A stretch of 58,619 bases of DNA from Bacillota bacterium (GCA_030535235.1 JAUNCL010000002.1:1-58619), one strand, 5' to 3'; positions 50,439 to 58,453 are shown, counted from the first letter of the stretch. Notes: a model not told the origin generated them from the letters alone. Numbers and translations are program-made.

Positions 50439-51368
50439 TCAGATGGTGGGCTGGATTGCAATGGCCTGGTTCATCAGAGCGTTGAAAATGTCGGCGTTCA
50501 GGGGAGCCATCACAGTGTCAATGGCATCCTTCAGTTCGGTGTTGCCCTTGAGCACGGAGATACCGATGTTGATCTCGCCCTCGTCCACGGTGAAGTCATC
50601 TTCGGTGCCGGTGAAGTCCAGAATGGTCAGGTCGCTATAGGTGGCGCAAGCGCCCAGAGCGGTGGGCATGTCGGTGCAGATGAAGTCCACGGTGCCGGAG
50701 GCCACAGCCATAATCATAGCGGGTGCGGTCTCAGACTCGGGCATGATCTCAGCGCCGGCGATCTGGGGCAGGCAGGAGTCATACCAGATGGTGCCGGTCT
50801 GGGCGGTGCAGGTGCCGGTGAGCTCGCTGATGCCCTTGGCGGCAGCCTGCTCGCTGTCAGCCTTGGTGACGCAGACGATGGAGGCATAGAAGTAGGGGCC
50901 GGCCATGTCGACCTGCTCCATACGCTCGGCGGTCATGGACTGACCGGCAATGACGGCATCGATGGTGCCGGCCTGCAGGGCGGGGATCAGACCCTCCCAG
51001 CCAATGGACTGGATCTCCAGCTCCCAGCCGTAGGTATCGCAGATGCGCTGGGCAATCATCACGTCATAGCCGTTGGCATAGGAACCGGGGTTGTTCACGA
51101 TAGGCACAGCGCCGTTGGAGTCGTCGGTCTGAGTCCAGTTGTAGGGTGCGTAAGCGCACTCCATACCGACGGTGAGCACGCCGTCTTCCACGCCGGGGAT
51201 GGCGCTGGTGTCCACGCCGGTCAGGTCCTCAACAGGGGGGATCTCCACGGTTTCAGTCTGGTTATCGGGGGTTTCCTCGGGGGCAGGTTCCCCAGAGGTG
51301 GAACCGCCGCAGGCGCACAGGCCCAGAGACAGGACCAGTGCCAGGGTCAGGGCAAGAATCTTCTTCAT
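50439..51368 (-). CDS. Amino acid ABC transporter substrate-binding lipoprotein (probable lysine)
   Basis: The 309-residue family 3 solute-binding protein has a lipoprotein signal (MKKILALTLALVLSLGLCAC, lipobox LCAC). A short Pro/Glu/Thr linker and two alpha/beta lobes follow, with LTVGMECAYAPYNWTQ and NGYDVMIAQRICD in the first lobe and AVIAGQSMTAERMEQVD (Arg that grips the amino-acid carboxylate). First gene of the operon. The leader carries a lysine riboswitch with a terminator, so lysine should lower its expression. Start at 51368 follows AAGAGGAAA; the open frame upstream lies inside the leader and is not real. Confidence 0.93.
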   Translation of the reverse strand: MKKILALTLALVLSLGLCACGGSTSGEPAPEETPDNQTETVEIPPVEDLTGVDTSAIPGVEDGVLTVGMECAYAPYNWTQTDDSNGAVPIVNNPGSYANGYDVMIAQRICDTYGWELEIQSIGWEGLIPALQAGTIDAVIAGQSMTAERMEQVDMAGPYFYASIVCVTKADSEQAAAKGISELTGTCTAQTGTIWYDSCLPQIAGAEIMPESETAPAMIMAVASGTVDFICTDMPTALGACATYSDLTILDFTGTEDDFTVDEGEINIGISVLKGNTELKDAIDTVMAPLNADIFNALMNQAIAIQPTI

Positions 51369-51410
51369 GGTTGGTTTCCTCTTTTCATTAAAAATTTTTG
51401 AACGAACAGC

Positions 51411-51442
51411 AAAAGAGCCACGAATCCGGGCGGACTCATGGC
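51411..51442 (-). terminator. Riboswitch-controlled terminator of the lysine transporter operon
   Basis: Minus-strand GCCATGAGTCC/GGATTCGTGGC, an 11-bp stem with G-U pairs, then TCTTTT. The 5' arm (CCATGA) can instead pair with TCATGG that overlaps the 3' side of the aptamer P1 helix, giving a standard antiterminator. Confidence 0.8.
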
Positions 51443-51472
51443 AAACGCAGACAGGGGACATCCCCCTGCACC

Positions 51473-51639
51473 ATGATAGCGCTCCATTTGCGAAAAAATG
51501 GCAGTCCGGCAGATCTTCTCTGACGGCCCAGGCGTCCGGCGGACAGGCACCCGTCCGGACCCTTCGGCGGCGGCCCCTTTCCCTTCCCGGTCTTCCTGCC
51601 GGAGCTGGAAGGTACTGATGAACGCCGCGCCTCTATCAT
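51473..51639 (-). promoter_or_regulatory. Lysine riboswitch (L box)
   Basis: Minus-strand leader with the L-box landmarks in order: P1 5' arm ATGATAG, AGAGGCGCGG, CATCAGTA, GGGAAGGGAAAGG, CGCCGAAGG, CTGGGCCGTCAGAGAAGA, GGACTGCCAT, and the 3' end AATGGAGCGCTATCAT closing P1. The 167-base length is right. Known family behaviour: lysine binding stabilises P1 and turns transcription off. Here P1 competes with the antiterminator, so lysine should favour the terminator at 51411. Confidence 0.92.
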
Positions 51640-51647
51640 TTTTTCTC

Positions 51648-51676
51648 ATTATACGAGGGGAAAGGGGTGTTGTCAA
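51648..51676 (-). promoter_or_regulatory. Consensus promoter of the lysine transporter operon
   Basis: On the minus strand TTGACA and TATAAT, both perfect, with a 17-base spacer. Transcription should begin near 51641, right at the aptamer. Confidence 0.92.
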
Positions 51677-51711
51677 GGCGGGAACGGCGAAATTTTGGAG
51701 AAACCCACGCC

Positions 51712-51741
51712 GTAAGGGCCGATGTGGTCATCGGCCCCTAC
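51712..51741. repeat. GTAAGGGCC palindrome
   Basis: GTAAGGGCCGAT-GTGGTC-ATCGGCCCCTAC, a single-core unit with the same core as 36509 and 48522, between the transporter promoter and the reductase gene. Confidence 0.7.
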
Positions 51742-51791
51742 GAGGTTGATTGTATCTTAAGCCGCCTTGGCTCTCCGTGATAGGCGGCAAA

Positions 51792-53774
51792 TTAAATCTT
51801 CCGGCCCACGGTGTAGCCGGAGGCCACGGCGGTCATGACACTGCCCACCTTGACCCCGTCGCCTACGGGGTAGACCTCCAGACCGGCTCCCAGCAGGTCG
51901 CCGACCAGGGAGTCCCGGGGGGTGAAGCCCACGGCCAGGACCACCGTGTCGGCTTCCAGGGTTTCTTCCCCGTCGGGGGTGGAGAGGATCACGCCGTTCT
52001 CGGTGACGGCAGACAGGCGGCAGGCAGTTTTGATGGCCACCTTGCCCTCGGCCAGCAGGTCCCGGAGCATCTGCTCGTTGCTCTCGGGGACGGGAAGTCC
52101 GGCGGAGAGGATGTCGGGCAGGGCCTCCACCAGGGTGACGGTCTTGCCCGCCTGGGCATAGCCCACAGCGGTCTCGCAGCCCACCAGGCCGCCGCCCAGG
52201 ACCACCACCTTGTCCCCCACCTGGGGGTTGGCGGTCAGGGCGGTGACGCAGTCCACTACCTTGGGGCTGTCCACACCCGGAATCTTGGGAATCACCGGCA
52301 CCGCACCCTGGGCCAGAACCACCGCGTCGGGCTTCCGGGCCAGGATGGCGGCGGCGTCCAGCCGGGTGTTCAGCTCCACGGTGACGCCTGACTTGCTCAG
52401 CTGCCGCTGATACCAGCCGTTCAGGTCCCGCAGGTCGGCCTTGAAATCGTGGGCTCCGGCGGGGATCAGGGAGCCGCCCAGCCGGTCGGTCCCCTCGCAG
52501 AGGGTAACAGCATGTCCCCGGAGGGCGGCCACACGGGCGGCCTCCATCCCGGCCACGCCGCCGCCCACCACCAGGACGTTCTTCTTTTGCAGGGCAGGGG
52601 TCAGGCCGAAGGTAGCCTCCCGGGCGGCTTCGGCGTTCACGGCGCAGCCCGCCCGGCGGCCCAGCTTCAGGGCGCCGATGCAGCCCTGGTTGCAGCCGAT
52701 GCAGGGGCGGATGTCCTCGGGCCGGCCCATTTCCACCTTCTGGGGATAGGCCGGGTCGGCCAGGGAGGGCCGGCCCAGGACCACCCCGTCGATCTTCCCG
52801 GCCCGGACGGCCTCCGCCGCCAGCTCGGGGTCGTTCATGCGGCCGCCGCAGAGGATGGGGATGTTCACCGCCGCCTTGGCCTGGGCGGCCAGGTCGAGGA
52901 TGCGGCCCTTTTCCATGTAGCAGGGCGGGGCGGCGTAGTAGAAGGAGTCGTACTGGCCAAAGTCCACGCTGAGACAGTCGTAGCCGTATTCCTCCAGCTT
53001 CTTGCAGATGGTCAGGCCCTCCTCCAGGGTGCGGCCCACCTCCTCCTCGCCGTGGAGGGAGGGGGTGTTGTAATCCTTGATATAGGTCTTTAAGGCCAGA
53101 CGCATGGACACCACGAAGTCGGAGCCGCAGGCCGCCTTGACCCCGTCCAGGATCTCCCGGGCGCAGCGCAGGCGGTTCTCCAGCTCCCCGCCGTACTCGT
53201 CGGTGCGGTGGTTCATGAAGGTCAGGGCGAACTGGTCCAGCAGGTAGCCCCAGTGCATGGCGTGGACCTCAATGCCGGGAAAGCCGCATTGTTTCAGAAA
53301 GGCGGCGGTGGCGATCATCTGGTCGATCTTCTGGCGAATCTGGTCACGGGTCAGGGCGGGGGTGGTGACGGAGGGGTCGTGATAGTAGGGGATCTCCGAG
53401 GGGCCGTAGCAGCCCACGGCGTTGCGTCCGTAGCCCATGGACACCTGGGGGATCATCTTGGCCCCGTAGGCATCCAGCCGTTCCAGCAGCTCCACGGAGG
53501 AGCGCATGAAGGCCTTGGGGGACTTCATAGGCTGCTTGCTGTCCAGGGGGTGGACCGGGTCCACCAGCACGTCGGGGTGGAAGGCCCCGGTGAAGAGGAG
53601 GCCGAAGCCCCCCTTGGCCCGCGCCTCAAAGTAGGCCAGGCCGTCGGCGGAGAATTCCCCGAAGGGGCCGTGGAGGGAGGGCAGGGTCAGGGGACCCACG
53701 CAGAAGCGGTTTTTGATGGTGAGGTTTTTCCCCAGCTTCAGGGGCTGGAAGAGGGGGGAATAGGGATAGGACAT
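51792..53774 (-). CDS. NADH:flavin oxidoreductase, 2-enoate reductase/old yellow enzyme family
   Basis: Three-domain redox enzyme of 660 residues. The N-terminal TIM barrel binds FMN (KNRFCVGPLTLP, EVHAMHWGYLLDQF, and a tail AGKIDGVVLGRPSLADP). The linker holds a [4Fe-4S] motif CIGCNQGC followed by C after 11 residues (about 345-363). The C-terminal half binds FAD (VVGGGVAGMEAARVAA) and NAD(P)H (VVLGGGLVGCETAVG). This is the layout of 2,4-dienoyl-CoA and 2-enoate reductases; clostridial relatives reduce enoates or bile-acid and steroid intermediates. The substrate cannot be told from sequence. Start follows GAGGAGGAAC. Confidence 0.92.
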   Translation of the reverse strand: MSYPYSPLFQPLKLGKNLTIKNRFCVGPLTLPSLHGPFGEFSADGLAYFEARAKGGFGLLFTGAFHPDVLVDPVHPLDSKQPMKSPKAFMRSSVELLERLDAYGAKMIPQVSMGYGRNAVGCYGPSEIPYYHDPSVTTPALTRDQIRQKIDQMIATAAFLKQCGFPGIEVHAMHWGYLLDQFALTFMNHRTDEYGGELENRLRCAREILDGVKAACGSDFVVSMRLALKTYIKDYNTPSLHGEEEVGRTLEEGLTICKKLEEYGYDCLSVDFGQYDSFYYAAPPCYMEKGRILDLAAQAKAAVNIPILCGGRMNDPELAAEAVRAGKIDGVVLGRPSLADPAYPQKVEMGRPEDIRPCIGCNQGCIGALKLGRRAGCAVNAEAAREATFGLTPALQKKNVLVVGGGVAGMEAARVAALRGHAVTLCEGTDRLGGSLIPAGAHDFKADLRDLNGWYQRQLSKSGVTVELNTRLDAAAILARKPDAVVLAQGAVPVIPKIPGVDSPKVVDCVTALTANPQVGDKVVVLGGGLVGCETAVGYAQAGKTVTLVEALPDILSAGLPVPESNEQMLRDLLAEGKVAIKTACRLSAVTENGVILSTPDGEETLEADTVVLAVGFTPRDSLVGDLLGAGLEVYPVGDGVKVGSVMTAVASGYTVGRKI

Positions 53775-53843
53775 GGATGTTCCTCCTCATAATGAAAAAT
53801 TGGACAAAAATATTTCAACGCGGTGCATGCTCCGACCCATTTC

Positions 53844-53922
53844 GTAGGGGCGATTCAAGAATCGCCCGCCACCGGATCAGAGTTCTGTCACGCTGCTCGG
53901 GCGCTTCGTGAAGCGCCCCTAC
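53844..53922. repeat. GTAGGGG-type composite palindrome
   Basis: GTAGGGGC and GCCCCTAC ends with cores GGCGATTCAAGAATCGCC and GGGCGCTTCGTGAAGCGCCC. The first core has its centre changed from ATG to AA. Confidence 0.8.
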
Positions 53923-53948
53923 AACATGCAGGGGGGATAGGGACGGAT

Positions 53949-54887
53949 TCACAGGGTTTCTCTATAAAACCGCCAGACGTTTTCCCAGCAGATTTTGTCG
54001 ATCTCCCGCTGGGTGAAGCCGGCGTGTTCCATAGCCCGGATCAGCTGGCCCATGCCGGCGGCATCCACCATTTCCAGGGGGCAGGTGATGCCGTCGAAGT
54101 CGCTGCCCAGGGCCACCACCTCCAGGCCCCCCACGTCCACCATGTGCTTCATGTGGCGGACGATATCGGCGGTGCGGGTGGTCTCGCTGTCGGCCAGGAA
54201 GTCGGAATAAAAATTCACGCCCACCACGCCGCCCCGGTCGGCCACGGCCTTGATCTGCTCGTCGGTGAGGTTCCGGCGGTGGGGCCACAGGGTCCGGGCG
54301 CTGGAATGACTGGCGGCGAAGGGCTTTTGGACCAAACGGCACACGTCCCAAAAGCCCTCCTCGTTCAGGTGGGACACGTCGGGGACCATCCCCAGGGCTT
54401 CCATCTCCGCCAAAAATTCCGCCCCCTTCTCCTTCAGGCCGCCGGACTGGCCGTTGGGGAAGCCCAGCTCGTTCTCGTGGTTCCAGGTGAGGGTGAGCAT
54501 CCGCACCCCCAGGCGGTGGAGGGTGCGGAGGTTATTCAAATCTCCCTTGCACACGCCCCCCTCCTCCACGGTGAGGACAGCGGCGAGCTTTCCCTGCGCC
54601 CGGGCCTGTTCCAGGTCGGCAAAGGTCCGGCAGGGGGTCACCAGGTCCCGGTTTTTCTCCACCTCGCTGGTGTACAGCTCCGCCAGGGTGAGGACCGCCC
54701 CCCAGGGGTCGGGCTCCTCCGCCAGGTTTACAAACAGGGCGAAGTTTTGCAGGAGGTAGCCGCTCGTTTGCAGCTTTTTCAGGTTGATGTGCATGGGCTC
54801 CGAGTCCCGGAGGCCCATCTCCTTCCCCCGGCGGCGGTTGTGCCTGATCCAGGCGATGGTATCACAGTGCAGGTCGACAAAGGGCAT
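53949..54887 (-). CDS. Membrane (renal) dipeptidase family protein, M19
   Basis: Zinc dipeptidase of 312 residues with a full M19 metal site: HCD near the N terminus (H7, D9), the bridging Glu in TVEEGG (about 107), DVSHL, ASHSSAR and GSDFDG. Family members cleave L-Xaa-(D/L)-Xaa dipeptides, including Cys-Gly and wall-derived peptides. It has no signal peptide, so it is cytosolic. Start follows AGGAG, and a separate extended -10 promoter is at 54928. The tandem glycine riboswitch lies upstream on the same strand, but two terminators intervene, so control by it is uncertain. Confidence 0.9.
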   Translation of the reverse strand: MPFVDLHCDTIAWIRHNRRRGKEMGLRDSEPMHINLKKLQTSGYLLQNFALFVNLAEEPDPWGAVLTLAELYTSEVEKNRDLVTPCRTFADLEQARAQGKLAAVLTVEEGGVCKGDLNNLRTLHRLGVRMLTLTWNHENELGFPNGQSGGLKEKGAEFLAEMEALGMVPDVSHLNEEGFWDVCRLVQKPFAASHSSARTLWPHRRNLTDEQIKAVADRGGVVGVNFYSDFLADSETTRTADIVRHMKHMVDVGGLEVVALGSDFDGITCPLEMVDAAGMGQLIRAMEHAGFTQREIDKICWENVWRFYRETL

Positions 54888-54927
54888 GGGTCACACTCCT
54901 ATTACAATGGGCGAAACAGTTTCATTC

Positions 54928-54956
54928 AGTGTAGCACAGGCGGGGCGGTTGGGCAA
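54928..54956 (-). promoter_or_regulatory. Promoter of the dipeptidase gene
   Basis: On the minus strand TTGCCC and TACACT separated by 17 bases, with an extended -10 (TGCTACACT), 41 bases before the start. Confidence 0.7.
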
Positions 54957-54990
54957 CTCCTTTCCCCCGGTCCACAGGCAAAAAAGGATG

Positions 54991-55017
54991 CAAAAAAGAC
55001 AGCTGTTTCCAGCTGCC
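54991..55017 (-). terminator. Second terminator downstream of the glycine riboswitch
   Basis: Minus-strand GGCAGCTG-GAAA-CAGCTGTC, an 8-bp stem with a GAAA tetraloop, then TTTTTT. It lies 57 bases beyond the first terminator, with no gene between them. Confidence 0.85.
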
Positions 55018-55073
55018 TTTCTTGCAGAAAAAGAGAGTGTTCCCTGGAAGGTGGGAAGGAATCACAAAAAAAG

Positions 55074-55126
55074 AAAATAAAAAAAGATATACGGGCAGTT
55101 CTCGCGTCATCGCGTGCCTGTATATC
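55074..55126 (-). terminator. Riboswitch-associated terminator
   Basis: Minus-strand hairpin GATATAC-(A)GGCA ... TGCC(C)-GTATATC with an inner CGCG/CGCG, then TTTTTTTATTTTC. It begins directly after the P1 helix of the second aptamer, so it is likely the expression platform. Confidence 0.85.
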
Positions 55127-55296
55127 CTCTGTACCTCAACCTGAAAGCGTTACTTCTACGGCGACCGCCGGGGGCGGTACTCTCCAGAGTTTCGTCCATA
55201 GAAGGTACCTGGTACCTGAAAGATTCTCCCGAGGCTGGCGACCTGGGGATTGCTTCATCGGTTTCTCTCGGCAGGGCCGAAAGAATCTCCCTTCTA
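55127..55296 (-). promoter_or_regulatory. Tandem glycine riboswitch
   Basis: Minus-strand RNA with two glycine aptamers in series. Aptamer I (55199-55296) is closed by TAGAAGG/CCTTCTA and contains GCCGA, GAAGCAA and ATCTTTCAGGTACCAGG. The linker reads ATGGACGAA. Aptamer II (55127-55189) is closed by CTCTG/CAGAG and contains CTGGAGAG, GCCGTAGAAGTAA and GCTTTCAGGT. These are the diagnostic glycine-aptamer landmarks. Family members usually activate gcvT or glycine-transport genes; neither is nearby. Confidence 0.9.
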
Positions 55297-55329
55297 CTTC
55301 ATCCGAATCGATTCAATTTTTACGAGTGC

Positions 55330-55358
55330 ATTATAGCGCAGTCCCTCCCCTCTGTCAA
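55330..55358 (-). promoter_or_regulatory. Consensus promoter of the glycine riboswitch transcript
   Basis: On the minus strand TTGACA and TATAAT, both perfect, with a 17-base spacer, just upstream of aptamer I. Confidence 0.92.
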
Positions 55359-55402
55359 CCCCTTTTTTCTTCTCTTTTCCGCAGAAATTTTCCCCGGCCG
55401 CA

Positions 55403-55431
55403 TTCCCATTTCTTCTGTTTTGCGGTATAAT
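55403..55431 (+). promoter_or_regulatory. Promoter of the Rrf2 gene
   Basis: TTCCCA and TATAAT separated by 17 bases, 71 bases before the start. AT-rich sequence AATATCAAATATTAGG follows the -10 and could be an operator. Confidence 0.6.
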
Positions 55432-55502
55432 CAATATCAAATATTAGGTTTCTCCCCGGGGGGTTGGCCCCAAGAAACGGAAAGAAAGAAGGACGCAACG
55501 AC

Positions 55503-55919
55503 ATGATGATCTCTACCAAAGGCCGCTACGCTCTGCGGGTGATGCTCGATCTCGCTGACCACAACACGGGCGACTATATTCCTCTGAAGGATATCGCTCG
55601 CCGCCAGGAGATCTCCGTGAAGTACCTGGAAAACATTCTCGCCTCGCTCAGCCGGGCGGAGCTGGTGGATGCCGCCCGGGGGAAGGGGGGCGGCTACCGC
55701 CTGTCCAAGCCCCCCGCCGACTACCCCGCCGGCGAGATCATCCGTCTGGCCGAAGGGGACCTGGCCTCGGTGGCCTGTCTGAAGGGGGACGGCGTGGGCT
55801 GCGAAAAGGCCAACCACTGCCGGGCCCTCCCCCTGTGGCAGGGGCTGGACAAGGTAATCGTGGAATACCTCAACAGCTATTCCCTGGCCGACCTCCAGCA
55901 GATCGAGGAAGACATCTGA
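55503..55919 (+). CDS. Rrf2-family transcriptional regulator with three cysteines
   Basis: The 138-residue protein has the N-terminal winged helix (MISTKGRYALRVMLDLA, DIARRQEISVKYLENILASL, ARGKGGGYRL) and a C-terminal segment with C92, C100 and C106. Three cysteines in this place bind a [2Fe-2S] cluster in IscR/NsrR-type members; the spacing here (8 then 6) is close to, but not the same as, the usual one. CymR-type members lack them. It may sense iron-sulfur status, redox or nitric oxide. No suf/isc genes follow; the next gene is a MATE exporter beyond a MITE-like element. Two adjacent ATGs (55503, 55506) fit AAGAAGGA. Confidence 0.88.
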   Translation: MMISTKGRYALRVMLDLADHNTGDYIPLKDIARRQEISVKYLENILASLSRAELVDAARGKGGGYRLSKPPADYPAGEIIRLAEGDLASVACLKGDGVGCEKANHCRALPLWQGLDKVIVEYLNSYSLADLQQIEEDI

Positions 55920-55947
55920 TCCCCAGGAAGAGAATCGGCCGCAAAAT

Positions 55948-56084
55948 GGCCTCCCTTGTGAAAGGGAGGGGGACCGCCGTCAGGCGGTGGAGGGATTCCG
56001 GTTTCCCGCTCACGCTGGTGGTCAACGGGAATCCCCCCCTGTCACAGCTTCGCTGTGCCACCCCCCTTTGACAAGGGGGGCCTT
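55948..56084. mobile_element. MITE-like element with imperfect inverted ends
   Basis: A 137-base non-coding element between the Rrf2 and MATE genes. Left end GGCCTCCCTTGTGAAAGGGA; the right end read inward is AAGGCCCCCCTTGTCAAAGG. Each end has an inner hairpin (ACCGCCGTCAGGCGGT; CACAGCTTCGCTGTG) and GGATT towards the centre. Same plan as the element at 23588, different sequence. Confidence 0.7.
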
Positions 56085-56155
56085 GTGCACCCTGTGCCTC
56101 TACAGCGCCCGGACGACGCAGACCCCGTTTCACACTGAAAGGAGAGAACATCCCC

Positions 56156-57547
56156 ATGAAACCTGCCGAGACCCCCGGGGGCAATCCCCTGGGCACCGCC
56201 CCGCTGGGGCCGCTGATCCTCAAGTTCGCCGTGCCCTCCATCATCGCCATGCTGGTGGGCTCGGTCTATAACATCACCGACCAGATCTTCATCGGCCAGG
56301 TGGTGGGTATGCTGGGCAACGCCGCCACCAACGTGGTCTTCCCCCTGGTGTCCCTGTCCATCGCCCTGTCCCAGATGGTGGGCGTGGGTATGGCGGCGGG
56401 GTTCAACCTCTCCCTGGGAGCCGGGAAGGAGGACGAGGCCAAGGGCTTCGTGGGGACCGGCCTGACCCTGGCCGCTTTGCTGGGGCTGGTGTTCACCGTG
56501 GTGGTCCTCCTCTTTGAGACCCCCCTCCTTCTCCTCTGCGGGGCCACGGAAAACGCCCTGCCCTACGCCCGGGAGTACCTCTCCATCACCGTCTGGGGGA
56601 TGCCCTTCGTCATCTTCGCCAACGGAGTCTACCCCATCATCCGGGCCGACCGGAGCCCCAAGGTGGCCATGACCTCCTCCCTGCTGGGGGCGGGGCTGAA
56701 CATCTTCCTGGATTGGCTCTTCCTCTATCCCCTGGGCATGGGGATCCGGGGGGCGGCCATCGCCACGGTCATCAGCCAGGTGGCCTCCTTCCTGGTGTGC
56801 CTGGCCTACTTCCCCAGGTTCCAGGCCTTCCCCCTCCGTTGGTCCATCCTGGGGCTGAACGGGCAGTACGTCGCCCGCATCGTGAAATTAGGCACCGCCA
56901 GCTTCTCCAACCACATGGTCATGACCCTGGTGAACGTGGTGATGAACAACACCCTCACCCACTACGGCGCCCTGTCGGTCTACGGCAGCGACATCCCCCT
57001 GGCAGTGGCCGGGGTGGTGACCAAGGTCAACATGATCATGGTCTCCTTCGCGGTGGGTCTGGCCCACGGCTGCCAGCCCATTCTCAGCTTCAACATGGGG
57101 GCGAAGCAGTACAGCCGGGTGAAGGGGACCTTCCTGCGGAGCGCGGCGGCGGGGCTGGTCTTCAGCCTGTGCGCCTTCGTCCTCTTCCAGTGCTTCCCCC
57201 GGCAGATCGTCTCCATCTTCGGTGCGGGGGATCCCCTCTACTTTGACTTCGCCGAGTCCTATCTGCGGATCTTCATGTTCATGGTCTGCCTCTTTGGCAT
57301 CCAGCCCCTGTCGGTGAACTACTTCACCGCCGTGGGCGAGGTGAAGCAGGGCATCTTTCTGTCGGTCTCTCGGCAGGGCTTCCTGCTGCTCCCCCTGCTT
57401 CTGATCCTGCCCCTCTTCCTGGGGCTGAACGGCGTCCTCTGCGCCGGCCCCATCGCCGACTTCCTGGCGGTGGTCCTGTCGGTGACCATGCTGCGGCGGA
57501 ACTTCCGAAAGCTGGACCGGCTGGAGCGGGAAAAAGCCACCTCCTGA
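56156..57547 (+). CDS. MATE family efflux transporter
   Basis: Sodium- or proton-driven multidrug exporter of 463 residues with 12 membrane segments in two similar halves. Typical stretches are FAVPSIIAMLVGSVYNITDQIFIGQ in helix 1, the NITDQ loop, and PILSFNMGAKQY (about 302-313), which marks the MepA-like branch. Substrate unknown. Start follows AAAGGAGA. The upstream gap is the MITE-like element plus ~70 bases with no clear promoter, so it may be read through from the Rrf2 gene and be its target, but this is inference. Confidence 0.9.
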   Translation: MKPAETPGGNPLGTAPLGPLILKFAVPSIIAMLVGSVYNITDQIFIGQVVGMLGNAATNVVFPLVSLSIALSQMVGVGMAAGFNLSLGAGKEDEAKGFVGTGLTLAALLGLVFTVVVLLFETPLLLLCGATENALPYAREYLSITVWGMPFVIFANGVYPIIRADRSPKVAMTSSLLGAGLNIFLDWLFLYPLGMGIRGAAIATVISQVASFLVCLAYFPRFQAFPLRWSILGLNGQYVARIVKLGTASFSNHMVMTLVNVVMNNTLTHYGALSVYGSDIPLAVAGVVTKVNMIMVSFAVGLAHGCQPILSFNMGAKQYSRVKGTFLRSAAAGLVFSLCAFVLFQCFPRQIVSIFGAGDPLYFDFAESYLRIFMFMVCLFGIQPLSVNYFTAVGEVKQGIFLSVSRQGFLLLPLLLILPLFLGLNGVLCAGPIADFLAVVLSVTMLRRNFRKLDRLEREKATS

Positions 57548-57597
57548 GGCTGTCGGGCAATTTCCCGGGGAAACCCCTTTTTCTCGACACGAATCCG

Positions 57598-57606
57598 TGG
57601 TATAAT
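57598..57606 (+). promoter_or_regulatory. Extended -10 promoter of rlmB
   Basis: TGGTATAAT preceded by CG, i.e. the recurrent GTGGTATAAT form, 58 bases before the start. No good -35. Confidence 0.6.
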
Positions 57607-57664
57607 CCGTAGTATATTCAAAAAATTCTTCCTTTGGCCGTGTTCCGGCCAGGATTGGAGTGTT

Positions 57665-58453
57665 ATGAAAGAAAAACGCAGCGATTCCCGTCCCACCCGC
57701 CAGCTCCGGGAGGAGACCGCCGCCGACGGCATCATCGAGGGCCGCAACGCGGTCATCGAAGCCCTCCGGGCCGGGACCAACATCGACAAGATCTTCATCA
57801 TGAAGGGCGAGGTGGACACCGCCCTGGGCCACATCGCCTCCACCGCCCGGAAGCAGGGCATCGTGGTGGCCGACGCCGACAAGAACAAGCTGGACAAGAT
57901 GAGCCGCACCCACGCCCACCAGGGGGTCATCGCCGTGGCCTCCGTCCGGGCCTATGTCTCCGTGGAGGACATCCTCCAGATCGCCCGGGACAAGGGGGAA
58001 CAGCCCCTCCTCGTGGTCTGCGACGAGCTCTCCGACCCCCACAACCTGGGGGCGGTCATCCGCACCGCCGAGTGCGCCGGGGCCCACGGCGTGGTGATCC
58101 CCAAGCGCCGGAGCGCCGGTCTCACCGCCGTGGTGGCCAAGACCTCCGCCGGGGCGGTCTCTCACCTGCCGGTGGCCCGGGTGGCCAACCTGCCCGCCCT
58201 GCTGAAGGACCTGAAAAAGGAGGGGCTGTGGATCTTCGGCACCGACGCCGCCGGCACCACCTCCCTCTACGACGCCGACCTGAAGGGGCCTGCCGCCATC
58301 GTCATCGGTTCCGAGGGCGAGGGCATGGGCCGCCTGGTGGCCGAGACCTGCGACTTCCTGGTAAGCATCCCCATGAAGGGGAAGATCAACTCCCTCAACG
58401 CCAGCGCTGCCGCCGCCATCCTTCTCTATGAAGCGGTCCGCCAGCGCCTTTGA
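57665..58453 (+). CDS. rlmB: 23S rRNA 2'-O-methyltransferase RlmB (TrmH/SpoU family)
   Basis: SPOUT-fold methyltransferase of 262 residues. The N-terminal substrate-binding domain (about 22-95, IEGRNAVIEALRAGTNIDKIF) is followed by the knotted catalytic domain with motif 1 DPHNLGAVIRTAECAGAHGVV (catalytic Asn and Arg), motif 2 IVIGSEGEGM and motif 3 IPMKGKINSLNASAAAAILLYE. By family it methylates G2251 of 23S rRNA, but TrmH-like relatives modify other RNAs. A charged N-terminal extension of ~20 residues precedes the fold. Start follows GGAG. Confidence 0.92.
   Translation: MKEKRSDSRPTRQLREETAADGIIEGRNAVIEALRAGTNIDKIFIMKGEVDTALGHIASTARKQGIVVADADKNKLDKMSRTHAHQGVIAVASVRAYVSVEDILQIARDKGEQPLLVVCDELSDPHNLGAVIRTAECAGAHGVVIPKRRSAGLTAVVAKTSAGAVSHLPVARVANLPALLKDLKKEGLWIFGTDAAGTTSLYDADLKGPAAIVIGSEGEGMGRLVAETCDFLVSIPMKGKINSLNASAAAAILLYEAVRQRL

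Noticed and set aside
54922-55110. 62-codon frame between the glycine riboswitch and the dipeptidase
   Set aside because: Its start lies inside the terminator hairpin, there is no ribosome site, it reads through poly-T and the second terminator, and the product is low-complexity. I treat the stretch as non-coding.
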